Notes: generated by a model from the letters alone, not told the origin. A stretch of 6,823 bases of DNA from JTS-RE9 sp964649195 (GCA_964649195.1 CAZYPK010000218.1:1-6823), one strand, 5' to 3'; shown: positions 1-5,882, counted from the stretch's first letter. Made by a program: numbers and translations.

Positions 1-148
1 GCCGAGCCGATTCGTTTGTGACGGCCCCGCTTTGGGGGCCTGAGCAAACGAAACTTGCGCGGCAGGTGAACCATCACGCACGATCACCGGCCTCGCGAGT
101 TTCGTTTGCTTCAGCCCGCGGACGGGCTTCGCAAACGAACGGCTCGGC
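1..148. repeat. Nested inverted-repeat block (REP/MITE-like)
   Basis: Seen directly: an outer inverted repeat pairs GCCGAGCCGATTCGTTTG (1-18) with CAAACGAACGGCTCGGC (132-148), perfect but for one extra A. A second pair lies inside it, GCAAACGAAACT (44-55) with AGTTTCGTTTGC (98-109), a perfect 12 bp. Between the arms are two small hairpins, GGCCCC/GGGGCC (23-28/35-40) and AGCCCG/CGGGCT (113-118/123-128). The CAAACGAA core therefore occurs four times in alternating orientation. The block could fold as a cruciform or a multi-stem RNA. It resembles REP or miniature mobile repeats; no transposase or coding capacity is present. The left end may extend beyond the window. Confidence 0.75.
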
Positions 149-149
149 G

Positions 150-198
150 GGAGCCTCGCCCTCCCGGAGCCTCGCCCTCCCCGGAGCCTCGCCCTCCC
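150..198. repeat. Three tandem GGAGCCTCGCCCTCCC units
   Basis: Three head-to-tail copies of GGAGCCTCGCCCTCCC lie at 150-165, 166-182 (one extra C) and 183-198. Each can form a short GGGAG/CTCCC-type stem. They follow directly on the GGCTCGGC end of the inverted-repeat block, so the two may be one composite element. From memory, units of this kind are scattered between genes in planctomycete genomes. Positions 199-318 after them hold only the leader of the next gene; I could not fix a promoter there. Confidence 0.75.
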
Positions 199-307
199 GA
201 AGTCATATGCGTTTGAGGTCATGCGCCGCCCCCTGACGCCCCCGCCAATTTCTCATCGTCAATGCGGCAACGTCCGGGTAAACTGGCCTGTGAACTTTGC
301 ACTTCCC

Positions 308-312
308 GGAGG
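308..312 (+). promoter_or_regulatory. Ribosome binding site that sets the start of the exported protein
   Basis: GGAGG six bases upstream of the ATG at 319. It favours this start over the in-frame ATG at 262, which would put 19 charged, Cys-containing residues in front of a normal signal peptide. Confidence 0.7.
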
Positions 313-318
313 CGCGAC

Positions 319-2544
319 ATGTCGCATGGCTCGATCGTATGGCAACGCTGGCTGATGCCGCTGATTCTCTGCGTCGGCTTCGCCCCGGTCCTGGGTGATG
401 ATGTCAAAAGCACGTTTGACTCGCTCTTTGCCCAACCACTGGCTGACGTGAAGAAAACACCCTCGCGAACCGATGACCTGGCGCTGGCCACGCGGATGGT
501 CGAAGCCGGGCGGCAATCGGCGAATCAGCCCGAGCTGCTGGCGATGATGTGCGACCATGCCTTCGACCTGGCGCGTCTTGCGCCCGATGGCCACCCCATC
601 GCCGCCGCCGCCTTGCAGACCCTGGCGCACCACGTGCCGGCCCGCCGCATCGAAGCGCTCGCCCGCCTCGCCGACCTGCATCAAGCCCAGCTCGCCCGCG
701 CCAAACCCGATGATCGCCCCAGCCTCGGCGAGTCACTCATTCAAACGCTCATTCCCCTGGCGCAGACCCAGATGGAACTGTCCGACGACGCGGCAGCGCT
801 CCTCTCCCTCCGCAGGGCGCAGACGCTCGCGCAGCAGTTGAAATCGCCAAGCCTCAATGAAGTGAAACAACTGACGCAACAAGCCACCGATCGGCAACGG
901 ATCAGCGCGGTGCTGGCACGTCTGCAAGCCAGGCTCAAGGCCGATGCGAACGATGCGGCAGCCGCGAAAGAGATGGTGATGCTTCACGTCATCTCCAATG
1001 ATGATCCCGCTGCCGCGCTGCCCTATCTCGCAATCGCCAAGGATGATCTCTTGACCCGGCATGTGCAGGCCGCCGGCAAGCCGTTGTCCGAAGTCGATCC
1101 ATCGGCGGCGGCGGACCTGGCGCTGTGGTACCGCGACCAGGCGGAGAAGGCCGACGCGGTGAGCAAGAGGCGACTGTTCAGCAGAGGGCTGGATTATGCC
1201 CAGCGTGCGGCGCAGGGCGGTGATGCGTCCGATGCCGCCACCCAGCAGAAGGCGAAGCTGATCGTGGTCATGATGACGCAGGCCGTGAATCAGGCCGGTG
1301 GATATGTGGCCAAGGGCGCCGCGGCGCAGGAGGCCAATGAGTGGATCGACCTGCTGACGATGGTCGATCCGAAGCCGCGCACGATATCGGGCGTATGGCA
1401 CAAGCGCGGCAGGGAACTGACGACCGATGCCGTCGAACGCTCCCGCATCGAACTCCCCTTGGAACTGCACGGCTCCTACCAACTCTCCGTCACCTTCACG
1501 CGCTCGCGATCCAACGGCCCGGTCATGATCTGGATTCCCGTCGGCTCCGGCGTGACCACGGTGGCGCTGGGCGCCTCTGGCGGAAAGACACACGGCTTTC
1601 ACATCCTTGACGGGCGGGCTGTCGGGCACGAGCCGCACAACCGTTTCGTCGATGACGCATTCCTCAACGATCGTCCGCAGACGGCGCTGATCTCGGTGGA
1701 TGTGCAAGGCGATGCCGCTCATATCACCACGACCCTCGGCGACCGCACCGTGATCGACTGGCAAGGCCGGATCGAGCGGCTTTTCATCGATGGCACATGG
1801 CGTTTCTTCAATCGCCGCATGCCCGGCATCGGCGTGCGCGACGCCTCGCTGACGGTACACGAGGCCAAGGTGCGGATGATCGACGGCATGACCCGCCGGA
1901 TCGACCGCACGCCTTTCGTCGGCGGCCAGGGCGGCCGCATCTTCAACGACACGCCCTTTGGCCCGGGCATCCTCATCGGCCTGCGCTACGCCATCGCGAG
2001 GGACCGCCCGATCATCAAGGCCGTCCAGCCGATCTACCTCACCCCGCAAGGCCGGCAGATCGGACGCATCTGGGGCGGTCCCGACACACCTTGGCGCGAG
2101 GCGCTCGCCAGGCCCGGTTATGCCGTCGAATCCATCCGCATGCGCACCGGCGACCGCCTCGACGGTTTCGAAATCACCTTCGCCCGGCTCACCCCCGCAG
2201 GACTGAGCAGAATCGACAAATACCAAAGCGACTGGCAAGGCGGCAAAGGCGGCAAGGAGTCCGCGCTCACCGGCAACGGCGCACCGGTCATCGGCATCCA
2301 CGGCCGCTACGCCGACGACATCGACGCCTTCGGCCTGATCTACGCCACCACGCAGAACATGACCCTCTGGGGCGACACCGCCAGGCTGCGCACCGCCGCT
2401 GCCGCGAGCAAACCGGACGAGCAGGACGATGCGCAAACGCCGCCCGCCGTCGCAGAGAACCCCGCGCCGGTGACGGAGCGGGAAACGCCGCCGCCCAGAC
2501 CCGAGCCGGGCAAGGGAACTTTCTTCGGCATCCCGACGGACTGA
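319..2544 (+). CDS. Exported protein with concanavalin-like and jacalin/beta-prism-like domains
   Basis: A 741-residue protein of unknown function, probably exported. Residues 1-26 form a Sec signal peptide: Arg10, a hydrophobic core LMPLILCVGF, and likely cleavage after APVLG. Residues about 30-340 are Ala/Leu/Gln-rich and predicted helical, possibly TPR-like. Residues about 360-515 begin at WHKRGRELT and alternate strands such as YQLSVTFTR and DRTVIDWQG; they resemble the LamG/DUF1080-type concanavalin fold common in planctomycete secreted proteins. Residues about 533-677, from GGQGGRIFNDTPFG through AVQPIYLTPQGRQIG and KPGYAVE-like and GGKGGKE segments, resemble a jacalin/VMO-I-like beta-prism repeat seen in planctomycete proteins. 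The tail (about 690-741) is Pro/Glu-rich and probably disordered. Two sugar-binding-type folds suggest binding of polysaccharide or envelope glycan; that is inference. No catalytic motif was recognised. It stands alone with repeat DNA on both sides, so it is probably monocistronic. Confidence 0.9.
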   Translation: MSHGSIVWQRWLMPLILCVGFAPVLGDDVKSTFDSLFAQPLADVKKTPSRTDDLALATRMVEAGRQSANQPELLAMMCDHAFDLARLAPDGHPIAAAALQTLAHHVPARRIEALARLADLHQAQLARAKPDDRPSLGESLIQTLIPLAQTQMELSDDAAALLSLRRAQTLAQQLKSPSLNEVKQLTQQATDRQRISAVLARLQARLKADANDAAAAKEMVMLHVISNDDPAAALPYLAIAKDDLLTRHVQAAGKPLSEVDPSAAADLALWYRDQAEKADAVSKRRLFSRGLDYAQRAAQGGDASDAATQQKAKLIVVMMTQAVNQAGGYVAKGAAAQEANEWIDLLTMVDPKPRTISGVWHKRGRELTTDAVERSRIELPLELHGSYQLSVTFTRSRSNGPVMIWIPVGSGVTTVALGASGGKTHGFHILDGRAVGHEPHNRFVDDAFLNDRPQTALISVDVQGDAAHITTTLGDRTVIDWQGRIERLFIDGTWRFFNRRMPGIGVRDASLTVHEAKVRMIDGMTRRIDRTPFVGGQGGRIFNDTPFGPGILIGLRYAIARDRPIIKAVQPIYLTPQGRQIGRIWGGPDTPWREALARPGYAVESIRMRTGDRLDGFEITFARLTPAGLSRIDKYQSDWQGGKGGKESALTGNGAPVIGIHGRYADDIDAFGLIYATTQNMTLWGDTARLRTAAAASKPDEQDDAQTPPAVAENPAPVTERETPPPRPEPGKGTFFGIPTD

Positions 2545-2608
2545 ACGAGCCTTGCGAAAACCATCCCCATGTGCGCGGCGATCCGAACCGCCTTCGTTGG
2601 GAAACTCC

Positions 2609-2845
2609 AAATGACAAAGCTCAAGTTCCAAACAAGCTCCAAAATGCGGAAATGAAAAAAACAAGGAATTCGGATCACGCGGGCTTCCTGAATAACCTCA
2701 CGTCCAAGCCGCTTGCGGCTTCGCGATCCCTGGTTCACGGTACATCGGGGGTTATTCAGAAGTCCCACGCATTATTTTCCGCTTTTTTCCTTTGGAATTG
2801 GAGCTTGTTTGAGATTTGGTGATTGCGATTTGTGATTTGATACCG
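2609..2845. repeat. AT-rich inverted-repeat element enclosing a second palindrome
   Basis: The 316-base gap between the exported protein and the P450 remnant is non-coding and AT-rich compared with its surroundings. The arms CAAACAAGCTCCAA (2629-2642) and TTGGAGCTTGTTTG (2798-2811) are a perfect 14-bp inverted pair, followed inward by a looser GCGGAAATGAAAAAA / TTCCGCTTTTTT match. The outer flanks carry AAATGACAAAGCTCAA (left) and GATTTG/GTGATTTG reiterations (right). Similar AAATGACAAAGC... / ...GATTTGTGATTTG repeats are, as I recall, frequent between planctomycete genes. It may be a miniature mobile element, and transcribed it would form a long hairpin that could end transcription from either side. 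Confidence 0.7.
2688..2759. repeat. Inner palindrome CTGAATAACC...GGTTATTCAG with central hairpin
   Basis: CTGAATAACC (2688-2697) pairs perfectly with GGTTATTCAG (2750-2759). The similarity continues outward as GGGCTTC / GAAGTCC, with CACG just outside on both sides. The interior holds AAGCCGCTTGCGGCTT (2706-2721), a stem of 6-7 bp. The segment sits between the arms of the AT-rich element, so it looks like one repeat inserted in another. No coding potential. Confidence 0.7.
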
Positions 2846-2860
2846 CCCCTCAACCAGGAA

Positions 2861-3602
2861 TTAAACGCCCCTGCGCTCCAGATGCACCAACACACCGTCG
2901 GCGGGCTTGGTGGAGACCGCCGCTCTCGCCGGGTTCTCCGCGTGTACCGCCTTGAAGCGGAACAGCTTCACGAACGCTCCGACGACCAGCGCCACTTCGA
3001 GTTGCCCCAGATGCTTGCCGGGACAGAAACGCGGGCCGTGACCGAAGCCGAAGTGGAGCAGATCCTTGGCGCCCCGGTCCTGCGAGGTGACCCGTTCCCA
3101 TCGTTCGGGCACGAAGTCGCAGGCCCGGTGACCGGTGACCTTCACGCCCCAGAACTCCTCCTCATGATTGGCGTGCCAGACATCGAGCAGAACATGGGTG
3201 CCTTGGGGGATGAACAGCTTCTGACCGGCGGTCGTTTCGACCCAGGTGTCCGCCGTGGCCCGGCGAGGAAAGAAATAAAGCGACGGCGTCAGCCGCAATG
3301 TTTCATCGAGCGCATGGCCAAGATACGTCGCACGCTCCAACGCTTCGGGCGTGTAGGCGGCAATATCCTTGACCTCTTCGTACACCTTCTCCTGTGCCGC
3401 CGTGTTTCGCGCCAGGTGCGAGATGGCCCAGCTTGCGTAGGAGGTGGTCGCTTCCAGCGCCCCGGCAAGGAACACCTTGATGTTGCTGCGCAGCAGCTCA
3501 TCGGGCGCTTCCGACTTGAACTGCCGCCACAGTCCTTTGCCTTCCTTGCGCGTGGCCAGCGTCAGTTCATCGAAGACCCGATGGGCGGCGCGAGTGGTAT
3601 AA
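2861..3602 (-). pseudogene. Cytochrome P450, C-terminal fragment (N-terminal half missing)
   Basis: About 246 residues of the heme half of a cytochrome P450 monooxygenase, in one unbroken frame. The I-helix oxygen-binding motif reads AGALEATTS (3440-3466). The K-helix ExxR is ETLR (3293-3304). The heme-ligand loop is FGFGHGPRFCPGKHLG, its Cys encoded at 3023-3025. The protein ends LVHLERRGV with a TAA at 2861. Intact P450s are about 400-460 residues, so roughly 200 N-terminal residues (substrate-recognition and B-G helices) are absent. The frame stays open only to a stop at 3629-3631, and the P450-like sequence fades near 3600, where an opposite-strand gene begins. A GTG at 3475 would start inside the I-helix and cannot give a working enzyme. 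Substrate and redox partner cannot be told. Confidence 0.88.
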
Positions 3603-3613
3603 GATCGAACTTC

Positions 3614-4312
3614 ATGGGCATGGACACATCATTCATCTTGATGGATGTCGAAGAGGCCTTCGACCTGCGCCTGTCGGAACAGGAGTGTGGCGATGTCCGC
3701 ACCGTGGGTGATCTGCACGCTCTGGTGGCGGAGAAACTGCACGTGGGCGGCGAAGGGCCTTGTCTTTCGATGAAGACCTTTCACCTGCTGCGGCGAAATC
3801 TCATCGCCACCTGCGGCCTCGGACGCGAAGAGATTCGCGTCGATTCACAGTTGATGTTTCTGTTGCCCGGCCGCGGCAGAAAGGCGATGTGGGAGAGACT
3901 GGAGCACCGCATGGGTCTGAAGCTGCCGGAGTTGACGCTGCCGACGGTGCTCGCATCGGTCATGCTGGCTTCCGCGGCGGGCGCCTGCATCGCCATACCG
4001 GTGGGCGTCATCTCCGGCATGTCCGTCACCGCGGCGCTGATCACGGTGCTGCTGATATGCGGCAAACACTACGCGATGCACTGGCTCGCCTCGCCTTGGG
4101 CCAATCGGTTTCATGTGGGCATCCGAACGGTTGGCGATCTGACCAAGGCCATCCTTCGCAGAAACTTCGGCACGCTTTCGCGGCAGGCCAGACATGCGGG
4201 TGATCTTGAAATCTGGCACGCGGTGCGCGCCATCGTGGCGCAGAACATGGGCATCAGCGAAGAAGAAATCAAGCCGGACTCGCGGTTCGTGGAAGACCTG
4301 GGTGCCACGTGA
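3614..4312 (+). pseudogene. Membrane-anchored acyl-carrier-protein-like protein, truncated at its 3' end
   Basis: A 232-residue frame. Residues 1-42 (MGMDTSFILMDVEEAFDLRL...VRTVGDLHALV) match the second half of an acyl carrier protein, from the DSL motif through helix III; here Thr5 stands at the usual pantetheinyl Ser. Residues 50-107 form a basic segment (HLLRRNL...WERLEHRMGLKLPEL). Two hydrophobic helices follow (about 111-133 and 137-150). A second RTVGDL occurs at 171-176. Residues 197-232 restart an ACP fold (IWHAVRAIVAQNMGI...DSRFVEDLGAT) and stop where family members would continue into DSLDxVEL. I recall planctomycete proteins with this layout that begin at MGLD, so the N-terminus is probably native while the C-terminal ACP is cut off; the IS begins 12 bases past the stop. 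No clear ribosome binding site. Role unknown; possibly lipid- or polyketide-related. Confidence 0.7.
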
Positions 4313-4323
4313 TCGGCAAAAGC

Positions 4324-5106
4324 AGTAGTCCGACCACTCTAAATCGGTGGGTACAGCCGCTTGAGCGCAGTTCGTGCGTCAGCGGTGGTCATCCGCCATT
4401 GGACCTTGCATGCTTCCTTGTTGCGTTGATCGTCCCACACCGCCAGTTCGTCGGCCAGTTGAGTCGCGCTTTCGATGCGGCGGTCCAGGCACTGACGCCG
4501 CAACACGCGCAATTCGATCTCCGCCATGTTCAGCCACCCCCGGGGCTGCCATGGCGCGGCGTGTGATGGAACGCCGGCCGCCGCGCCAGACGATGCGCCT
4601 CCTCGGCGGGAAACGCCTCGTACAGCGACGCGATGCCATGCGTGTTCAGGTTGTCGCACACCGGCTTCACGCGCGTGGCCGCGGCAGATCGCCACCAGGT
4701 GCGCCTCGGCCTTGCCGTCGATGACCGCCGGCGTCGGCGGGGTCGGGCGGGCCTTGCGGTTGATGGCCGGTGCCTCGCCTTCGAGCGCGAAGCGTTTGCG
4801 GATGCGATCGACGCTGTTGACGTGCATGCCCGGCGCCTGGGCGATCCGCGTGCGCGACATCTTGCCGCCGGGGCGGTCGGCGTCGCTCAGCAGCAGGACA
4901 TGCGCATGGCGAATCTTCTTCGCCGGCGCACGTCCGTTGGGGGTGATGTCCTCCAAACGCCGACGTTGCTCGTCGCCGAGGCGGACGGGATACAGATGGG
5001 GAGTGGAAACAGCCATGATGGTGGGCCTCCTTGCCGGTGCCATCTGCCATCGGACGGTTAAAACCGGTGGCTTGAAAACCCACCGGTTAAGCATGGTCGG
5101 ACTGCT
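4324..5106 (-). mobile_element. IS630-type insertion sequence, internally deleted
   Basis: A 783-base element bounded by imperfect 28-base terminal inverted repeats, 4324-4351 and 5079-5106, matching at 23 of 28 positions. Both share GTCCGACCA at the tip side and CGGTGGG at the inner end. Just inside the right end a further copy of the inner repeat (TTAAAACCGGTGG, 5058-5070) makes a subterminal hairpin with CCACCGG. The transposase stop codon lies within the left repeat, as is common in this family. IS630 elements duplicate a TA on insertion; a TA abuts the right tip but I see no clean partner on the left. Intact members are about 1.1-1.2 kb, so roughly a third is missing. Confidence 0.85.
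4339..5016 (-). pseudogene. IS630-family transposase, inactivated by deletion and frameshift
   Basis: Start ATG at 5016-5014 with AAGGAGG nine bases upstream (5026-5032). The N-terminal helix-turn-helix part is intact to VAIC near 4684 (RRRLEDI, KKIRHAHVLLLSDAD, MHVNSVDRIRKRF, then a Pro-rich linker). The sequence then jumps, in another frame, to KPVCDNLNTHGIASLYEAF...FHHTPRHGS, which holds the second catalytic Asp (CDN). The segment with the first Asp is absent. Before the final block, eight extra bases (CCCCCGGG at 4537-4544 on the plus strand) interrupt the usual GSWLN junction and shift frame again. The last block, WLNMAEIELRVLRRQCLDRR...ALKRLYPPI, carries the catalytic Glu. No active transposase can be made, though the ends could be moved by a related enzyme elsewhere. 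Confidence 0.88.
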
Positions 5107-5172
5107 ACTTGCTTGCTTGCCACTTGCTCGAGCCGGGTTATGAGTCCGCGATGTTTCAGGGCGGCGGCCATG
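5107..5172 (-). pseudogene. N-terminal fragment of an unknown gene, cut by the IS end
   Basis: An ATG at 5172-5170 lies two bases after the TGA of the 82-residue gene (TGATCATG). The frame reads MAAALKHRGLITRLEQVASK, then runs into the IS right end and continues as IS-derived sequence to a stop near 5058. The tight spacing suggests a third translationally coupled gene of which about 20 codons remain. I do not recognise it; the segment could equally be random open frame, as no dedicated ribosome binding site is visible. Confidence 0.35.
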
Positions 5173-5173
5173 A

Positions 5174-5422
5174 TCAATCCGAAAACATGGTGAACAACTC
5201 TTGCAGTTTCGATTCGCCGTGGATCGTGCCGTCGCTTTTGAACATTTCGATTTCCACCGTGCCGTCTTCGAGGATGTCCAGTTCCCACCGCTCACCGGGC
5301 ACGGCGACGTCGATGGTGACGGCGCCTTCACGGTCGTGCCGAACGACGTGATGAATCTTCGCCCGACGCAGACGATTGAGCAGAAGGTGGAGGTTGTCCG
5401 TTTCGATTTTCATCGGCATCAT
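5174..5422 (-). CDS. Conserved small protein of unknown function (82 residues)
   Basis: A small acidic, probably cytoplasmic protein. The start is ATG at 5422 (MMPMKIETDN) or, more likely, the third Met at 5413 (79 residues), since similar proteins begin MKIET. It shows an N-terminal helix (LHLLLNRLRRAKI), then strands AVTIDVAVPGERWELDILEDG and TVEIEMFKSDG, then a helix LQELFTMF, giving an alpha-beta-alpha layout. The segment VPGERWELDxLEDG is distinctive, and I recall similar uncharacterised proteins in planctomycetes and some cyanobacteria. No catalytic residues or membrane segment. Its first ATG directly follows the TGA of the 80-residue gene (TGAATGATG), indicating translational coupling. 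The function is unknown; the tight pairing suggests the two proteins act together. Confidence 0.8.
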   Translation of the reverse strand: MMPMKIETDNLHLLLNRLRRAKIHHVVRHDREGAVTIDVAVPGERWELDILEDGTVEIEMFKSDGTIHGESKLQELFTMFSD

Positions 5423-5665
5423 TCATGCCGCGTCGTTCGTCCATGCGGTGGTGATCTCTTCCAGTCGGATCACATGAACGAGCGATATGTGCTCCGTGTG
5501 ATCGGGGATGTCGCGTTCGCCTCCAACGCCGATGACGACACGCGAGCGCAGCGGCATCACCTGATCCGGATGAAGGATGTCATACGTCCTGCCATCCGTC
5601 ACGTGGATGCGAAACGGCGCGAAGGGGCGTTTGCGCGTGAACTCGTGAAAATCTTCAGGTCTCAT
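5423..5665 (-). CDS. Conserved small protein of unknown function (80 residues)
   Basis: Begins MRPEDFHEFTRKRPFAPFRIHVTDG and ends EITTAWTNDAA. A short N-terminal helix is followed by beta strands (FRIHVTDGRTYDIL, SRVVIGVGG, ISLVHVIRLEEI), compatible with a small beta-barrel or SH3-like fold. The pattern RPFxPFRIHxxDGxxYxIxHPxxVM is one I recognise from many short uncharacterised planctomycete proteins, often in several paralogues per genome. A purine-rich GGAAGA lies a few bases upstream of the ATG. It is the middle gene of a minus-strand cluster: the 35-residue membrane peptide lies 67 bases upstream and the 82-residue gene abuts downstream. No role can be assigned. Confidence 0.82.
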   Translation of the reverse strand: MRPEDFHEFTRKRPFAPFRIHVTDGRTYDILHPDQVMPLRSRVVIGVGGERDIPDHTEHISLVHVIRLEEITTAWTNDAA

Positions 5666-5714
5666 GTTCTTCCAATCCGTATGAAAGTCTCAGCGATGCG
5701 ACGGCATCAGGCAT
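5655..5714 (-). other. Possible 19-residue leader ORF overlapping the next start codon
   Basis: ATG at 5714 opens MPDAVASLRLSYGLEEHET and ends at a TGA (5657-5655) just inside the 80-residue gene, overlapping its start by 11 bases. GGGAG lies upstream (5727-5731), 12 bases away, which is longer than ideal. Translation through it would deliver ribosomes to the next start, so it may be a coupling leader. Chance is a serious alternative at this length. Confidence 0.25.
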
Positions 5715-5732
5715 TCTCGGATTCCACTCCCT

Positions 5733-5840
5733 TCAAAAACGGAACAGATGATCCACGATCCAGCAAAGCGAATAGACGAATAATCCGGCAAGCATCGCCA
5801 GGCTGATCGCAACACAGAATGCCCGTGCAACAACAGACAT
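5733..5840 (-). CDS. Single-pass membrane microprotein (35 residues)
   Basis: ATG at 5840-5838 to TGA at 5735-5733. A textbook GAGGAG (5848-5853) stands seven bases upstream, the best ribosome binding site in the window. The product starts MSVVARAFCV and ends WIVDHLFRF, with one hydrophobic helix (about residues 8-29) holding two Cys (9 and 26) and a short charged end DHLFRF. It is the first gene of the minus-strand cluster, so it probably shares a message with the 80- and 82-residue proteins. A membrane anchor, a regulatory microprotein or a type I toxin-like peptide all fit; nothing distinguishes them. I do not recognise a family. Confidence 0.6.
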   Translation of the reverse strand: MSVVARAFCVAISLAMLAGLFVYSLCWIVDHLFRF

Positions 5841-5847
5841 CGCATCA

Positions 5848-5853
5848 CTCCTC
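5848..5853 (-). promoter_or_regulatory. Strong ribosome binding site of the 35-residue membrane peptide
   Basis: GAGGAG on the minus strand, seven bases before the ATG at 5840. Its strength and spacing are the main reason for calling so short a reading frame a gene. Confidence 0.6.
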
Positions 5854-5861
5854 GCACAGCG

Positions 5862-5882
5862 AGTAGTAGTCGGACTACTACT
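5862..5882. repeat. Near-perfect 21-base palindrome resembling the IS tip
   Basis: AGTAGTAGTC (5862-5871), a central G, then GACTACTACT (5873-5882), making two perfect 10-base arms. On the minus strand it contains AGTAGTCCGAC, identical over 11 bases to the tip of the IS left end (4324-4334). It may be two fused IS ends left by an excised or deleted copy. It also sits about 20 bases upstream of the 35-residue gene, where an operator would lie. Confidence 0.7.

Noticed and set aside
150..198. CRISPR-like array
   Set aside because: The three units are directly adjacent with no spacers, and no cas gene is present.
18..236. 72-codon plus-strand open frame
   Set aside because: It lies almost wholly in the inverted and tandem repeats; its Ser/Ala/Arg-rich translation follows repeat composition and shows no domain.
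319..375. Lipoprotein signal for the exported protein
   Set aside because: The only Cys in the signal peptide follows LIL, which lacks the small residue needed just before a lipobox Cys.
733..2664. Long minus-strand open frame (643 codons)
   Set aside because: It is antisense to the exported protein; its Arg/Asp/Gly/His-rich composition is typical of antisense reading in GC-rich genes.
2706..2721. AAGCCGCTTGCGGCTT as a terminator of the exported-protein gene
   Set aside because: It has no T run after it, lies 160 bases past the stop and sits inside a larger repeat, so it is better read as part of the repeat.
1797..2822. 341-codon plus-strand open frame
   Set aside because: It overlaps the exported protein in another frame, with a strongly Arg/His/Pro-rich translation, and continues into repeat DNA.
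2816..3613. 5' extension of the plus-strand ACP-like frame
   Set aside because: This part is antisense to the P450 fragment; recognisable ACP-like sequence starts only at MGMD (3614).
5201..5806. 201-codon plus-strand open frame over the small-gene cluster
   Set aside because: It is antisense to the two small genes, which have family-like sequence and coupled starts; its own translation shows no domain.
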